Assembly (NCBI GenBank): GCA_963691705.1
Contig: OY829539.1
Location: 40,991,656 to 41,055,655 of the forward strand
Reading direction: 5' to 3'
Origin: Viola odorata
Lineage: Eukaryota > Streptophyta > Magnoliopsida > Malpighiales > Violaceae
Length of the DNA: 64,000 nt
The notes beneath the pieces were generated by a model. The model was not told the origin of the DNA. It saw nothing but the letters and a program-made list of their open reading frames with translations, and ran no database searches. The position numbers and the translations under genes are program-made. Positions 46,720 through 57,542 of this stretch are shown here, piece by piece (within the stretch, counting starts at the first letter, position 1; each line of letters opens with the position of its first letter).

Positions 46720-49700
46720 ATGGCTTCTGATTCGGAGTCTACTCCACCTCAACCTTCTAGCATTCCTTTTGCGATCTGTAGAGAACTTTTTCCTTTTGCT
46801 ACTGCTGAGGTTTCTACTACGATGCAAGAAATCCCTATGGGGTCTTAGGATTTCTCCCTCAGACGATCAACGGGAACTCCCTTTTCCCAGATAAGTATTC
46901 CACATTCCCAAATGGCGGGATCTAGCTTTTCCACTCCTTCTCCAATAGGATCTATGATGGATAGCGCTAATAACCCTTTTGTGAATTCAATATCTACTCT
47001 TCCTGCTTAGTTGGATCTCTTAACTGAGTTAGCTGTGAGATTCATGCCTAGTGTTTCTGGACTGAGCATTCCTCCTCAGACTATTTTCACCTCATCTATC
47101 GTCACTGAATGACCATTATCTCCTTCTCAACGTAGAGACATTTCCTTGACCTTGCCCGCGACGGTGATACCAACCAACCTTACGCAACAAATAGAGCCTT
47201 ACGTGCCTCACGCGCGATAAATTCTCGTCTCCCAAGGGGAGCGGCGCAGGACGAGCATAGAGATCGTTGGGATGGTCGGCAAGAGCAAATGGATAGGGAT
47301 GTATCCCCTGAGCGTAGTGAGAGATTGAGTAGCAGAAGATACTGAACCCGTACACCAAGGAGTAGCAGCCGGTCCCCAAGGCGACACCATCCCCTCGATT
47401 TGCAGAATCGGAGACGTCAGTTGGAAGTCTCACCATCTCGCCATACCCGCGAAATCCTAGACGACACCTCAGGTCACCCATTCAGCCATCGCATAAGGCG
47501 ATAAGGCGTCACAGGGTCAGCCGCCATGTGAAACTCCCTACGGAGTCCTATGACGGTACCAAGGATCCCATTTCCCACCTTAACAAGGTGAAAGACTTCG
47601 TGCAATTCCAAACTCATAGTGACGCAGCGTTGTGCCAAATATTTATGATGACGTTATCAGGAGTTGCGCGTTTATGGTTTGAAGGTCTCCTAGCCAGGTC
47701 CATCGACGGTTTTTCACAGTTGGAGTCTAAGTTCCGAAGTCGGTTTAGCACCGCTGTCCACATCAAGAAGTCAGCCGCAATTTTATTTGACACACGCAGG
47801 AAACCTTAAGAATCTTTGAACGATTTCCTTATTCGTTTCGATATGGAGATGTCCTTAACGCTGGGCGTTACCGTTGACTTCGCTATAGAAGCCTTGAAGT
47901 GAAACTATCGCTATGGTAAACTGCGAGACACGTTAATGGTGGACCCCCCGGCGACTTTGGACGCATTAAGACTGAAAGCTCATAATTACGCAAGAATGGA
48001 AGAGGAAGAAAATATGGATAGAATCCAAAACACGCCACAAAATGTGCCTCAGGTTCCCAACGTTCCTACCAACACGACCTCTGACGATCATTTTATCGAC
48101 GATTACGCCCAACGAAAAGACCATATCCCCAATACCTCCAGCAGACGAAGAGGCAACTCTTCAAGGGGAAGACCCGACAACTCCCCTACTCGGCGACAGA
48201 CGGATCCTCCCAAGGGCTGAATTTATGACCCAAACCTTCCTTCCCTCATACTGCCAAGAGCGGAAATCTTAGCGATTGTGGAGCAACGAAACCTACCTAT
48301 CCGTTATCCAACCCCTGTAAAGCTCGGAGTAGTCATGGGAAGAAGGGAAAACGCTTTCTGCAAGTTTCATAAAGTCAAGGGACACTCCACAGATGCGTGT
48401 AGAGAATTGAAGCTGGCGATAGAACGTTTAGTTGAAGAAGGTTACCTTGGGGAATTTACCACCAAGGCAAGAGAAGAATTCAGGAACAACCCGACAAAAG
48501 GGATGATAGATGACAAATAGGCACCTCCTTGTGCTCCAGGATATGACGCTACACCTGCTGGCAGAGGCAGGGAAACGCTTAGGATTGACGAAGATGACGT
48601 CAACATCATCAACATTATTGCGGGAGGCACACCCTACCTTGACGAGCCTGTGCAGTTAACGCCTACAGCGGGAGACAAGCGGAAGTGAGAAGGCGCGTCA
48701 AGGAAAAATGAGGCGATAAGTGCTCTAGATCGTATGGTGTTATCCTTCTCCGAAGAAGACGAGAAAGGCGTCATTTTTCCACATAATGATGCGTTAGTAG
48801 TCACGCCCGTCATTGGCAACCATGGAGTTAGAAGAACTCTTGTTGACAATGGAAGTGCGGTGAATCTATTTTCGTTAGAAGCTTACAACCTCATGAAGCG
48901 CCCTGACGGTGAACTGACGCCTTGTAAGAAGTCGATAATAGGAGTAGATGAAGTCTCAATCCCAATAACTGGAGTGACGACGTTGCCTGTGTACTTTAGA
49001 GAAGACACTTCTAAGCGGTCAGAGGAGCTGTTATTCTTGGTCGTAGACCTAACCCTGCCCTATAACTCCATACTTGGGCGGCCGTTCCTCAACCATTTTA
49101 GGGCAGGGATATCTCAAAAGCACTTAAGGATGAAGTATCCCTCTTGGGATGAAGTAGTTTCGATCAAAGGCGACCAAAAATTAGCCGCTGAATGTTACCT
49201 ACTCATGACGCAGAAGAGTTGTGATAGATACGTGTGCGTCACAATGGATCCCTATGAGCAGAATGATGAGAAACGCACTCAGCCTATGGAAAAGATGGTA
49301 CCCATACCCGTTAACGGGGTCAGCGAAGCAAATTTCCTGGTTAGTGAAAAGCTCAGCCCAGAAGAAAACCTTCAGTTAGCTTGGTTATTGAACAAGTGCA
49401 AATGAGAGTTCGCGTGGAAACCCACGGATATGCTTGGTATCTCGCGAGAAATAGCGGAACATCGACTTAATGTCGACCCCTGTGTCAAGGCAGTCCAACA
49501 GAAACGGCGAGCGTTTTCTGTAGAAAAGGCGTCAGTTGTCGACAAGGAGGTGACGAAGCTCCTAGACGCAGGTTTCGCCCGCGAAGTCCAATATCCAACC
49601 TGGCTAGCTAACCCAATTCTTGTTCCGAAGCCCAACGAGAAATGGCGTATGTGCATTGACTTCACTGACCTGAATGACGCTTGTCCCAAAGATTGCTACC

Positions 49701-49855
49701 TGCTCCCTCGAATTGACCAGTTAGTCGATCAAACTGTCGGGTATGCTTATCTAAGCTCATTAGACGCCAACTCGGGGTATCATCAAATTGACGGTACTCC
49801 CTTACCCAACTCTTGGAACATAGCTCGTTTGAAATTATACCATGCTAGATTCTAA
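46720..49855 (+). pseudogene. Tat-like gag, protease and truncated RT
   Basis: ATG 46720 opens MASDSESTPPQPSS, soon broken by stops. Capsid domain at 47528-48000: YDGTKDPISHLNKVKDFVQF, LSGVARLWFEGL, FSQLESKFRSRF; then an Arg/Ser-rich part and CKFHKVKGHSTDAC (48350 on), the CxxH..GH..C motif. Protease at 48734-49405 has TLVDNGSAVNLF near 48840 and ILGRPFLNHF. RT begins near 49430 (REIAEHRLNVDP) through EKWRMCIDFTDLNDACPKD and YLSSLDANSGYHQI, then homology stops at about 49800, before the palm YxDD motif. Several in-frame stops in gag. Cannot encode an active polymerase. Confidence 0.8.
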
Positions 49856-49964
49856 TATATCTCTGCACGATTTGTTAATGCTAACCCTGACCTGTGCTAA
49901 CGCGTGAATGGAAAGCATTCTTGTGTACCTCGTGGTTGGCTATGTACAGATAATGAAGGGGGTG

Positions 49965-50455
49965 GCAGGAGTGAAAAGTCCTATCCTTGTGACGGCCGGT
50001 CCTGATCAGACGACTCACTAAGATGAGGCACGCCCTGGCATACCTAAAAACTTAGTGTCGGGAGTGAAAAGTCCTATCCTTGTGGTGACCATGCTAACGC
50101 ATGCGACCCGGCAAGACGAGGCACGCCTCGACACCCCTAGGAGTGAAAAGTCCTATCCTTGTTCCACTAAGATAAGGCACGTCCCAACGTCTCTGAGAGT
50201 GAAAACCTTATCCTTGTGATAGCCGGGCTGGTATAGACGGATCACTAAGATAAGGCACGTCCCAGAGAGATAGTAACTCCATCTTGGAAGTGAAAAGTCA
50301 TATCCTTGTGATACCTGGGCTAATATAGACGACTCACTAAGACGAGGCACGATTCCGGGGATGCGAGGTCAATGCCTGGAAGTGAAAATCCTACCCTTGT
50401 GATGGCCGGTCTTGATCAGACAGGCTCACTAAGATGAGGCACATTCCAAGACGAT
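49965..50455. repeat. tandem repeats with AGTGAAAAGTCCTATCCTTGTG
   Basis: AGTGAAAAGTCCTATCC-type starts lie at 49970, 50063, 50142, 50198, 50289 and 50381 (spacings 93, 79, 56, 91, 92). Each is followed by CACTAAGA(T/C)(G/A)AGGCACG. It lies just after the pol deletion, in the 3' untranslated part. From 50456 to 51525 I see no gene. Confidence 0.8.
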
Positions 50456-51525
50456 CGTGGAAATTTAGAAATGCGAAGAGAAATCGCAGTCTCCCAGCGA
50501 GTAACCAGATGGGAAATCCCTAGCGAAGATGGCTGGTTGAGAACGCGATACGAGTGATGCTGACGGCACTTGGATATGGAGGCACGATGACTCCTATTGG
50601 TAATTAACGTTTGTTATTGCACGTTATTTTACTAATGCCCTAAAAGCAATGATTGAGAATGTGCAGGGACATTGCGGAAACAATAAGGAGATTGATGCTC
50701 GTGCATGCGATAATATTAGGCGGTCTTATCTCTATGACGAGTGTGCCATTAACGGTTATCATCTTGATTCGAGAACTAACGTCAGGGGAGCGTATGTACT
50801 ATATCTCATTGACGGCTATTCCTGCGGAAAGAGATATGTCCGCGTCTATCTATATGGGATTCTTCGTCACCGATCGAGAATATATACATCAACATGATAT
50901 TGCTATAAAAACTCTCATCCTGGATTACATCCTATCGACTGAGTTATCTCTTTAGCTGAAACGATAGCGGTGTTCAAGGATGTAACGCCTCTGGAAGGAT
51001 ACCGCCGATTTAAAGACATATATGACTATAACGCCACAACATCTTATTTACTTCTATGAATTTTATTTCTGAAGATATCTGCTATGCGACATTGTTCTAC
51101 CTCGACATTGAAATGCGCATGATTAAGTCATGTCGCGACGCCTTGCATAATGCTCGTCATCAGTATTTGTGGTTCTACGGATTATATGGCGATGCCGCGG
51201 TTATTCTGTTATCTGTTGGAATCTAGTTATCTTGCCGCGTTATGATGACAACCTTGCAAGGAATATGAAGACTTATTATCAACATCATTATGGTATTATT
51301 AATGCTACTATCTTATTATGGGAAATTGAAAGAAAAGAGATGGCGTAAAAGAGATTAATCACAAAGGGAAACCGCAACCAGAATGTATATATGATGATTG
51401 TTCAAAAAGCCCTCAAAGGGTTACAAAAGACAAAGGCCCCAAAAAGTAAAAACAAAAACGGGCGGCACTAGGTATTCAAAAAAGTATGACAGAGACTCCT
51501 ATTGTGCGACAACCTCGCTATCCCC

Positions 51526-53920
51526 CTACCCTTCGTAGCCCCCTGTCTTCGCCCGATGAAAGTGATCATCTGTTAGGGTCCCTGACCTCCTCCAAAAAGC
51601 TTCAATGAGCTCCTCAGCGCGGTATGCATCCTCACCATGAATATCTACAAAGCAGTCAGATATGATACTGGCTGTTCTCTCGATGTACCATGTACGCTTC
51701 GCTGCTGACTCCCTTTCTAGGGCGGCTTTTTCCTCCTTCAATGCCGCCTTCTCTCCCTCTAGCGCGACATTCTTGGCCCTCTCAGCCTCTAGATCAGACA
51801 CCTTAGCGACTTCCCGCTCTTTAGCGTCCTTTGAGTCCTTCCGGGCCATTACTAAGGATAGCACCAATCCCCTCGACTGTGTCTTCTTTTCTTCCCGCTC
51901 CTTAGTAAGCTCTTCAGAAAGTTGGCAATGGGCGGTGTAAAGCCTATCCGCGTAGAAGTTAGGGAGCTAACCTTGTGCGATATGTGCAACGACCAATAGT
52001 GAAACTGGGAGAAGGAAGAAAACAAGGTGGAGCATAACAAACCCATCTGCTCGTCAGCAGTCCGAGTAAGAAATGCCTCCTGCTCCTCAGGGGACGTTAA
52101 TGCATAAGCAGATAAGAAAGAGGAAATCCCGACGGAGCTATAGCCCCCAACAACCTTAAATCCAGAACTGCGCAAGTTACTCAAGTCAAGTTGATGAGTA
52201 ACGGGCCCAGACTCCATTAAGCTCAAGTCGGCCATGAGATGAGGTGTAGCAACCCCATCCCCGGAAGGTCGGTACATCGAGGCATTGGAAGGAACGAAGA
52301 ATAGAGTAGTTGGGGATGGAGGCCGATTAGAAGAAGTACCTCCAGGCAGCCCAAAGGAACCGTGAGGTTGAAAAATCGACAAGTCAGCCCCCATTAAGTC
52401 CTCGTTGAAACCCATGACCTGGGAGAGAGAAGGAGGAAGCGGTGATTTGAAGGAGTTGGGCGAGGTGTCAAAGGGCCCAAAAACGCCCATAGTGCCCAAA
52501 AGGTCAGAAGACCGACCACCATAAGGCACTGTTGAGGCAAAAATGGTAGTAGTCTCCCCTTCATGGATAGCAGGACCCGTGGGCAAGCTCACATTTTCCC
52601 CGTCAAGCCGTGACCTCTTGTCAGGGCGGCGAAGTACGTGGGACAAGTCCATATCGCCTGATTGCGACAAGTGAGTAGAGGCGGTAGTGGTGTCCTGCAG
52701 AAAGAGCAGTGAGAAGGATAAGAAAGCAAAAGAAAATGTTAATGAGCGTCAAGAGGCAACGCACAGGATAACACAGTCATGAAAGAAACGCGTACAGTGA
52801 CTATATCGCTAACCGGCACCTCAGAAGAAGTTGCCGCGTTCGAAGAAGGAGTAAGGGCGACAACGCGCCTTGTTCTCTTCTTTTTCCTTTTTGGGGGTAC
52901 TTGGGAGGAAGACGCCTGAACAGGAGCAACGACAACGGATACGACGGGAATAGAAATAGGAACGGTGGCAGTTCCCTCACCAACCGTAGAAGGAGACGCT
53001 TGCACTAGATTTACAGTTACAGTAGATGACGCAACTGGATTAACAACTGCAGCAACAACGGCAGCGGCGACAACAATTTCCTCTTTTCTCCCTCCTTCTT
53101 AGAGCCCTCTTCTCCCGTCTCCTAACGCTTTTCGGTTTCCAATCGGGATCGGGAACTGCACAATCATGACATAATGTTAGCGTTAGTATCGCCTGGAATA
53201 ACAAATAAAATGACACAACACTCACTCTCAATACAAGCTTGAATATCAGCCCCGCACGCCAAAATGCGAGTGTGAAAGCTAATGTCCAACTCGAGCAGTG
53301 TGTTGAACCAGCCTTGCTCAGGAGGAAGAAGAGTCAGCCGTCGACCCCAGGCACTATCTCTGATATTATGGTTAAAACCGGTCCGCCACCGGGGGCTAGG
53401 CAGCTTGATGACAAAGAATTCTTTTTTCCAATCTTCAATGGAAGACTCAAGGTGCAGGAGTTTCCAGGTGAAGGGTTTAATAGAGTCATCATCACAACGA
53501 GGCGATATCGCTATCACACCTCTACGACTATACAATTGGAAAAACGATTTAAGTAATAAAAGGGAAGGAGAGTCAATCCCTTTTGTATTTAGAGAGTTCC
53601 AGAAATGCGTAAACGCAACAGTACGCGTTGAGAGTTAATTGAACGGGATTTACATCCAGAGCAACAAGCAGATTTTCAACGAAAGAATGAAGAGGAAACT
53701 TGAAACTATAGCCAAACATCTTGGCATACAAAAGCCTACTATTGTCAGGCATCACACTATTGAGGTGGAGCGAATCAGAGGCAACAGAAAGCTTACAATC
53801 CTCAGGAATATGGGCATTGTATTTGGTTAAATGGTCCTGAAGTATGGCTGGAGAGGTGATGGTGGTGATAGTGTTTTTAATTTTTTCCTCATCAACAAAC
53901 TTGGAACGAGTTCTAGCCAT
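51526..53920 (-). pseudogene. antisense ORF of the Tat-like element, spliced, gypsy-type transposase-N-like
   Basis: Minus-strand gene from ATG 53920 (MARTRSKFVDEEK) to TGA about 51526. Segment 1 has FGYSFKFPLHSFVENLL and QLTLNAYCCVYAF, the signature I recognise from the family called putative gypsy-type transposon (Transposase_28). A one-base-type frameshift near 53590 leads to WKKEFFVIKLPSPRWRTGF. Two GT-AG introns can be read, 53225-53156 (70 bp) and 52795-52695 (101 bp); removing each keeps the frame. Between them is a Lys/Arg run (PPKRKKKRTRRV) and another frameshift near 53090. The last part (52694-51852) is Ser/Pro-rich, then after a frame change a coiled coil (51600-51870, Glu/Lys/Ala-rich) ends the protein. 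Function unknown. Broken here by about three frameshifts, but the exon structure indicates an antisense mRNA. Confidence 0.65.
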
Positions 53921-54220
53921 GGCAAAAAATAAAGAGAAGATGAAGAAGATGACAGAGGAGGGTAGAAATACCTTTCTGGGAGAGAAACTCAGAACGCCCA
54001 AACAATGGAAGGAAGAAACACAAGTCGGCTCGAGAGGATGAAGCAAAAATAGAATGACAAAAGAGGGAAAAAGAAACATATGTTAACCAACCGCTCAATG
54101 TTAACTGCCCAATACTTGTGAAGTTAACACGAGAACATAACAACAAGAGAAGAAAAGTGAAGGGCATTATTTTATTCATAAAGAGCCATGCGGCATCTAC
54201 AATAGGCATGACGTACAAAG

Positions 54221-54643
54221 TCAGTCGTCATCAGGCCAATAAGAGGGCCAATAGGAATTATCTCCATCCGAAGACGGCAACCTCTCATCAATAAAAGGGA
54301 AAGGCTCCTCAACCCTTTTTTCTTGACCCAGCTTTGACGAACTTGAATCTCCCTTAGCAGCAGGAGCTGTTATCTCAATACCAATATCGCTAGCAGAACT
54401 TCTTTCCATGAAACAATCAATATGAGGAAACAGTTCGTCACCCCTCCGCACAGTAGGGACATAGAAGTTAGAAGACAGGTCGACCGCCCTTGAGGTTCTC
54501 CTCTTCGATCTCTTACGACCCTTATGGCGAGGTAACCGCCTCTTCAGGCAAGACGATGAAGGAGGATCGTTGGCATTAGGAGAAGTGGGAGGAGTCGGTG
54601 GAGAATCACGTTCAGCGACGTCCAAGGAATATGAATCAGCCAT
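54221..54643 (-). CDS. second antisense ORF of the Tat-like element, unknown
   Basis: 140 codons, MADSYSLDVAERD to stop, uninterrupted. Ser/Pro-rich N-terminus, then a strongly basic nuclear-signal-like run (KRRLPRHKGRKRSKRRT, residues about 34-50) and an acidic, aromatic C-terminus (SYWPSYWPDDD). No family recognised. It lies 300 bases upstream (minus sense) of the larger antisense ORF and in the same orientation, so it could be a separate gene or an upstream exon. Confidence 0.45.
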   Translation of the reverse strand: MADSYSLDVAERDSPPTPPTSPNANDPPSSSCLKRRLPRHKGRKRSKRRTSRAVDLSSNFYVPTVRRGDELFPHIDCFMERSSASDIGIEITAPAAKGDSSSSKLGQEKRVEEPFPFIDERLPSSDGDNSYWPSYWPDDD

Positions 54644-55210
54644 GAGATCTTAAATAATCTCAACATAGAAATGAAAAGAAGAAGATGAACAAGAAAAAGA
54701 AAGGGAAATCTCATTAAATAAGCGAGGCGTAGAAGCCTCCCCAGCCTTCCCGCACGACCTTTGAGAATAATTAATGCGCTTCGAGAAGGATTATCATAAA
54801 CACAGAATCTGATCCTATGATCACGTCTGTTAAAATTCGTATTAATCAAGAAACACCAGAAAAACCACCTAATTAGTGTGCACTGAAGAAACGACGCAGA
54901 ATCAATGCGGAATGATTAGCGAGAGCATTTTGCCACCTGGCGAACAAGGAAAAATAAGTGCTGCGAAAGTCTCACCAACGGCGGACTCGTTTTCAGTTGG
55001 GCTGAGTTGGCACTCAACTGAAATGCTGCTTAGCACGTTAAGAGAGGAAAAGAAGCTGCAAATCAGATGGCGAAAAGACATTTTATTTATTTATGGCCTA
55101 ACGGCCCGAGCATACATCTATACAAAGAAAAGAAAAAGACAGGATGGTGACGACCGACGGTCAAGCTTGGGACCCAACATCGTTGTCCTCCGGCAGAGTG
55201 GGGATCTCCC

Positions 55211-55543
55211 TCAAGGCATCCGCACAGAGGTCAGCTCGGAAGAGGAAATCCTCATGCCCTTCAGACAACAGTTCAGTAGATCCTTCCTCTGCTGCAGCAT
55301 GGTGATCACCACCTCGATGTGAGAGATAGTAGCAGCCAATTTTGACACATTCTCTAGAGGACTGAAATCCTCCAGAGAAGCCGCACCAAGTCTGGACCGA
55401 AGAGGGGTCATCATCCCTTGAAGCTCCAGGATGTTCTCAGAGGTCTTGATCATCACATTTTCCAGAAAGCCAATGTCACCATCATTGAGGTTTTTCAGAG
55501 AGTGGGATTTGGAAATCAAGAAGTTCTTAGTGAGACTGTCCAT
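55211..55543 (-). CDS. third antisense ORF of the Tat-like element, small helical protein
   Basis: 110 codons from MDSLTKNFLISKSHSL. Leu/Glu-rich and mostly helical in character (ENVMIKTSENILELQGM, KLAATISHIEVVITMLQQRK). No family recognised. The ATG at 55543 is chosen because a TATA box lies about 60 bases upstream on the same strand; the longer open frame to 55627 would start upstream of that box. Confidence 0.5.
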   Translation of the reverse strand: MDSLTKNFLISKSHSLKNLNDGDIGFLENVMIKTSENILELQGMMTPLRSRLGAASLEDFSPLENVSKLAATISHIEVVITMLQQRKDLLNCCLKGMRISSSELTSVRMP

Positions 55544-55601
55544 GATGAAAATGCCAAGCAGAAGTGTTAGAAAGATGTGAAATTTGCACGGTGGAAGTTC
55601 A

Positions 55602-55611
55602 AATTTATAGG
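55602..55611 (-). promoter_or_regulatory. antisense TATA box inside the Tat-like element
   Basis: CCTATAAATT on the minus strand, about 60 bases before the antisense ATG at 55543 and about 140 bases inside the 3' LTR boundary. Spacing fits a promoter for the antisense ORFs. Confidence 0.5.
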
Positions 55612-55751
55612 CCTGAAGAAAAGGCAATTGAAAAGACGTGCCCCTCGATAACCTAGCCCCCCGTTATCTCGAGGACTAGCACACACGATACGGAGGCAAG
55701 CTGAAGCAGTAGCCCTTGGTAAACACTCGGGCTCATTTTCAGTTGGGCTTG

Positions 55752-56250
55752 TGATAACAATAGAAGCAATTCCAGGACAATTCTAGGGGTATTTCCGTCC
55801 TTACCCAAACAATAAGGCCAGAATACTATAGCCCCTATCGGGTGTCTGCCGCCAAGGTTGCCGCCCCTTACCCAGCGAGGAACCCTAGGATGGTCGACAT
55901 CAGCCGAGGGGGAGGGGGTCTCACGCATCATCAGCCCACACGCACGGCGTTATCCCATCCCAAGTCAGCCATGATGTCACTCGAGGAGTTATCTTCCCTA
56001 GATAACGCCCACCCCTAGAGGTAACGCCCTCCTTGGCGCCTATAAATACCCCACCATTCGAGATGAGAGGTAAACCTATGATTTCTAGTCGAACCCATAC
56101 CATTTGGAACTGCCATACTGACTTAAGCATCGGAGTGTCTACGCCGGAGACCCCCCTCCGGCGCTTTGCAGGTGCATCAGACGACGACTATAGTAACTCA
56201 GAGTGGCCATAGTCCTCACTCCCGATTCCCTAGAAGTCCGAATCTTATCA
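55752..56250 (+). repeat. 3' LTR of the Tat-like element
   Basis: 499 bases with the same ends as the 5' LTR; TATAAATA at 56041-56048. Two small segments (near 55775 and 55930) are extra relative to the 5' LTR. Followed by the target duplication GTGAT. Confidence 0.9.
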
Positions 56251-57265
56251 GTGATTATGAGCATACACTCTTCGTCAAAACAGAAGGAGGTAACAAAATT
56301 CTTATTGTTAGCCTGTACATTGATGATCTGATATTTACTGGCAATGACAATCTGATGTTTGCAAAGTTCAAATCCGCCATGAAGAAAGAGTTTGACATGA
56401 CTGACCCAGGAAAGATGAAGTATTTCCTAGGTGTAGAAGTAATCCAAGAGCAAAGAGGGATATCTATTTGTCAGAAGAAGTATGCTGAAGAGCTGCTAGA
56501 AAAATTCAATCTTCACGATGGAAATGCAGTTAAAAATCCAATTGTGCCAGGTTCAAAATTATCAAAGGAGGAAGGAGAAGCTAAAGTTGATGCCACATTG
56601 TACAAGCAGCTAATTGGGAGCTTGATGTATATTACAGCCATACGGCCTGATTTAATGTATGTGGTATGTCTCTTAAGCAGGTATATGGCGGATCCCTCAG
56701 AACAACACATGTAAGTTGCAAAGAGGGTATTGCGCTATCTGAAAGGAATTGCAGGTTTTGGAGTGATGTATAAGAAAGGAGTTTCTAATGAGTTAGCTGC
56801 ATACACAGATAGTGATTATGCAGGGGATGTAGATGACAGAAGAATCACAAGCGGATATATTTTTTTATTGAGTGGAGGGGCTGTATCTTGGGCATCCAAG
56901 AAACAACCAGTGGTGACTTTGTCAACTACAGAAGCTGAGTTCATTGCAGCAGCTGCTTGCGCATGTCAATGTGTATGGATGTAGAGAGTCTTGGAGCAAC
57001 TCGGTATGATTCAAGCTCAAGGTACAACGATTATGTGTGACAATAGTCAACTATAAAATTGTCAAAGAATCCGGTACTTCATGGGAGAAGCAAACATATA
57101 GATATCAGGTTTCATTTTTTAAGAGATCTTGTGAAGGAAGAGGTCATCAAGCTGGTTCATTGTGGAACAGAAGAACAACTCGCAGACATCATGACGAAGC
57201 CGCTTAAGTTGGATGCATTCACGAAGTTAAGAGAAAAGCTAGGAGTGTGTGATGGGATAAATTGA
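56251..57265 (+). pseudogene. Copia-2B RT end and RNase H
   Basis: Resumes Copia-2 at DYEHTLFVKTEGG after the Tat insertion. Contains the palm motif as YIDDLIF (YVDD in copy A), then FLGVEVIQEQRGISIC, YTDSDYAGD, STTEAEF and ADIMTKPL. Stops at 56711 (CAA to TAA type) and 56982 (TAG), and a one-base loss near 57047. Frame continuity across 56510 is better than in copy A. Confidence 0.85.
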
Positions 57266-57296
57266 TTGTGATAACAAGTCAGTTTAGGAGAGGCAT

Positions 57297-57542
57297 TGTT
57301 GGGTTAGACTTGGCCTCCCTTAATTGTTAAGTTGTAGAAATAAACTCCTATGTTTTAGGAGATATTTAGTATAGACTAGTTCAAAGTAGTTTTCATTGTG
57401 TAGGTAACAAACTCCACGTTTGTAGTAGTGGAGATCTTGCTTTCAGTAGCTTCATCTTTGTAAGGCTATTTAATGGCCAAAGCTTGCATAATAAAACCAA
57501 CGATTCATACTTTTGTAAGTGTGTTATAGATTGAGTGCAACA
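57297..57542 (+). repeat. 3' LTR of Copia-2B
   Basis: 246 bases; same as the copy A LTR apart from substitutions and loss of 5 bases near 57502. Followed by CTTCC and the Copia-1 remnant exactly as in copy A, which shows that the duplication includes this junction. Confidence 0.9.

Larger units (their letters stand above)
46165..56250 (+). mobile_element. Tat-like Ty3/gypsy element, pol-deleted, with antisense genes
   Basis: 10,086 bases with LTRs of 470 and 499 bases and perfect target duplication GTGAT (46160-46164, 56251-56255). Sense gag, protease and the first part of RT are present; the rest of RT, RNase H and integrase are gone. Downstream come a tandem-repeat stretch and three antisense reading frames. 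Extra antisense ORFs between pol and the 3' LTR are a published trait of the Tat lineage (for example Grande). The empty site is at 19420-19424 in copy A. Confidence 0.9.
31398..57542 (+). mobile_element. Copia-2 copy B, 5'-truncated, interrupted by Athila and Tat-like elements
   Basis: Second copy of Copia-2 that begins abruptly inside the region between protease and integrase (equivalent to 17733 of copy A) and runs to a 3' LTR. The coding parts are 31407-32236, 45322-46164 and 56251-57265. The two gaps are clean retrotransposon insertions with target duplications CGTAT and GTGAT. The left end has no LTR because it is the duplication breakpoint. Confidence 0.85.

Noticed and set aside
50649..50955. 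Two overlapping open frames of 82 and 100 codons
   Set aside because: No motif, unusual composition, located in untranslated sequence of the Tat-like element.
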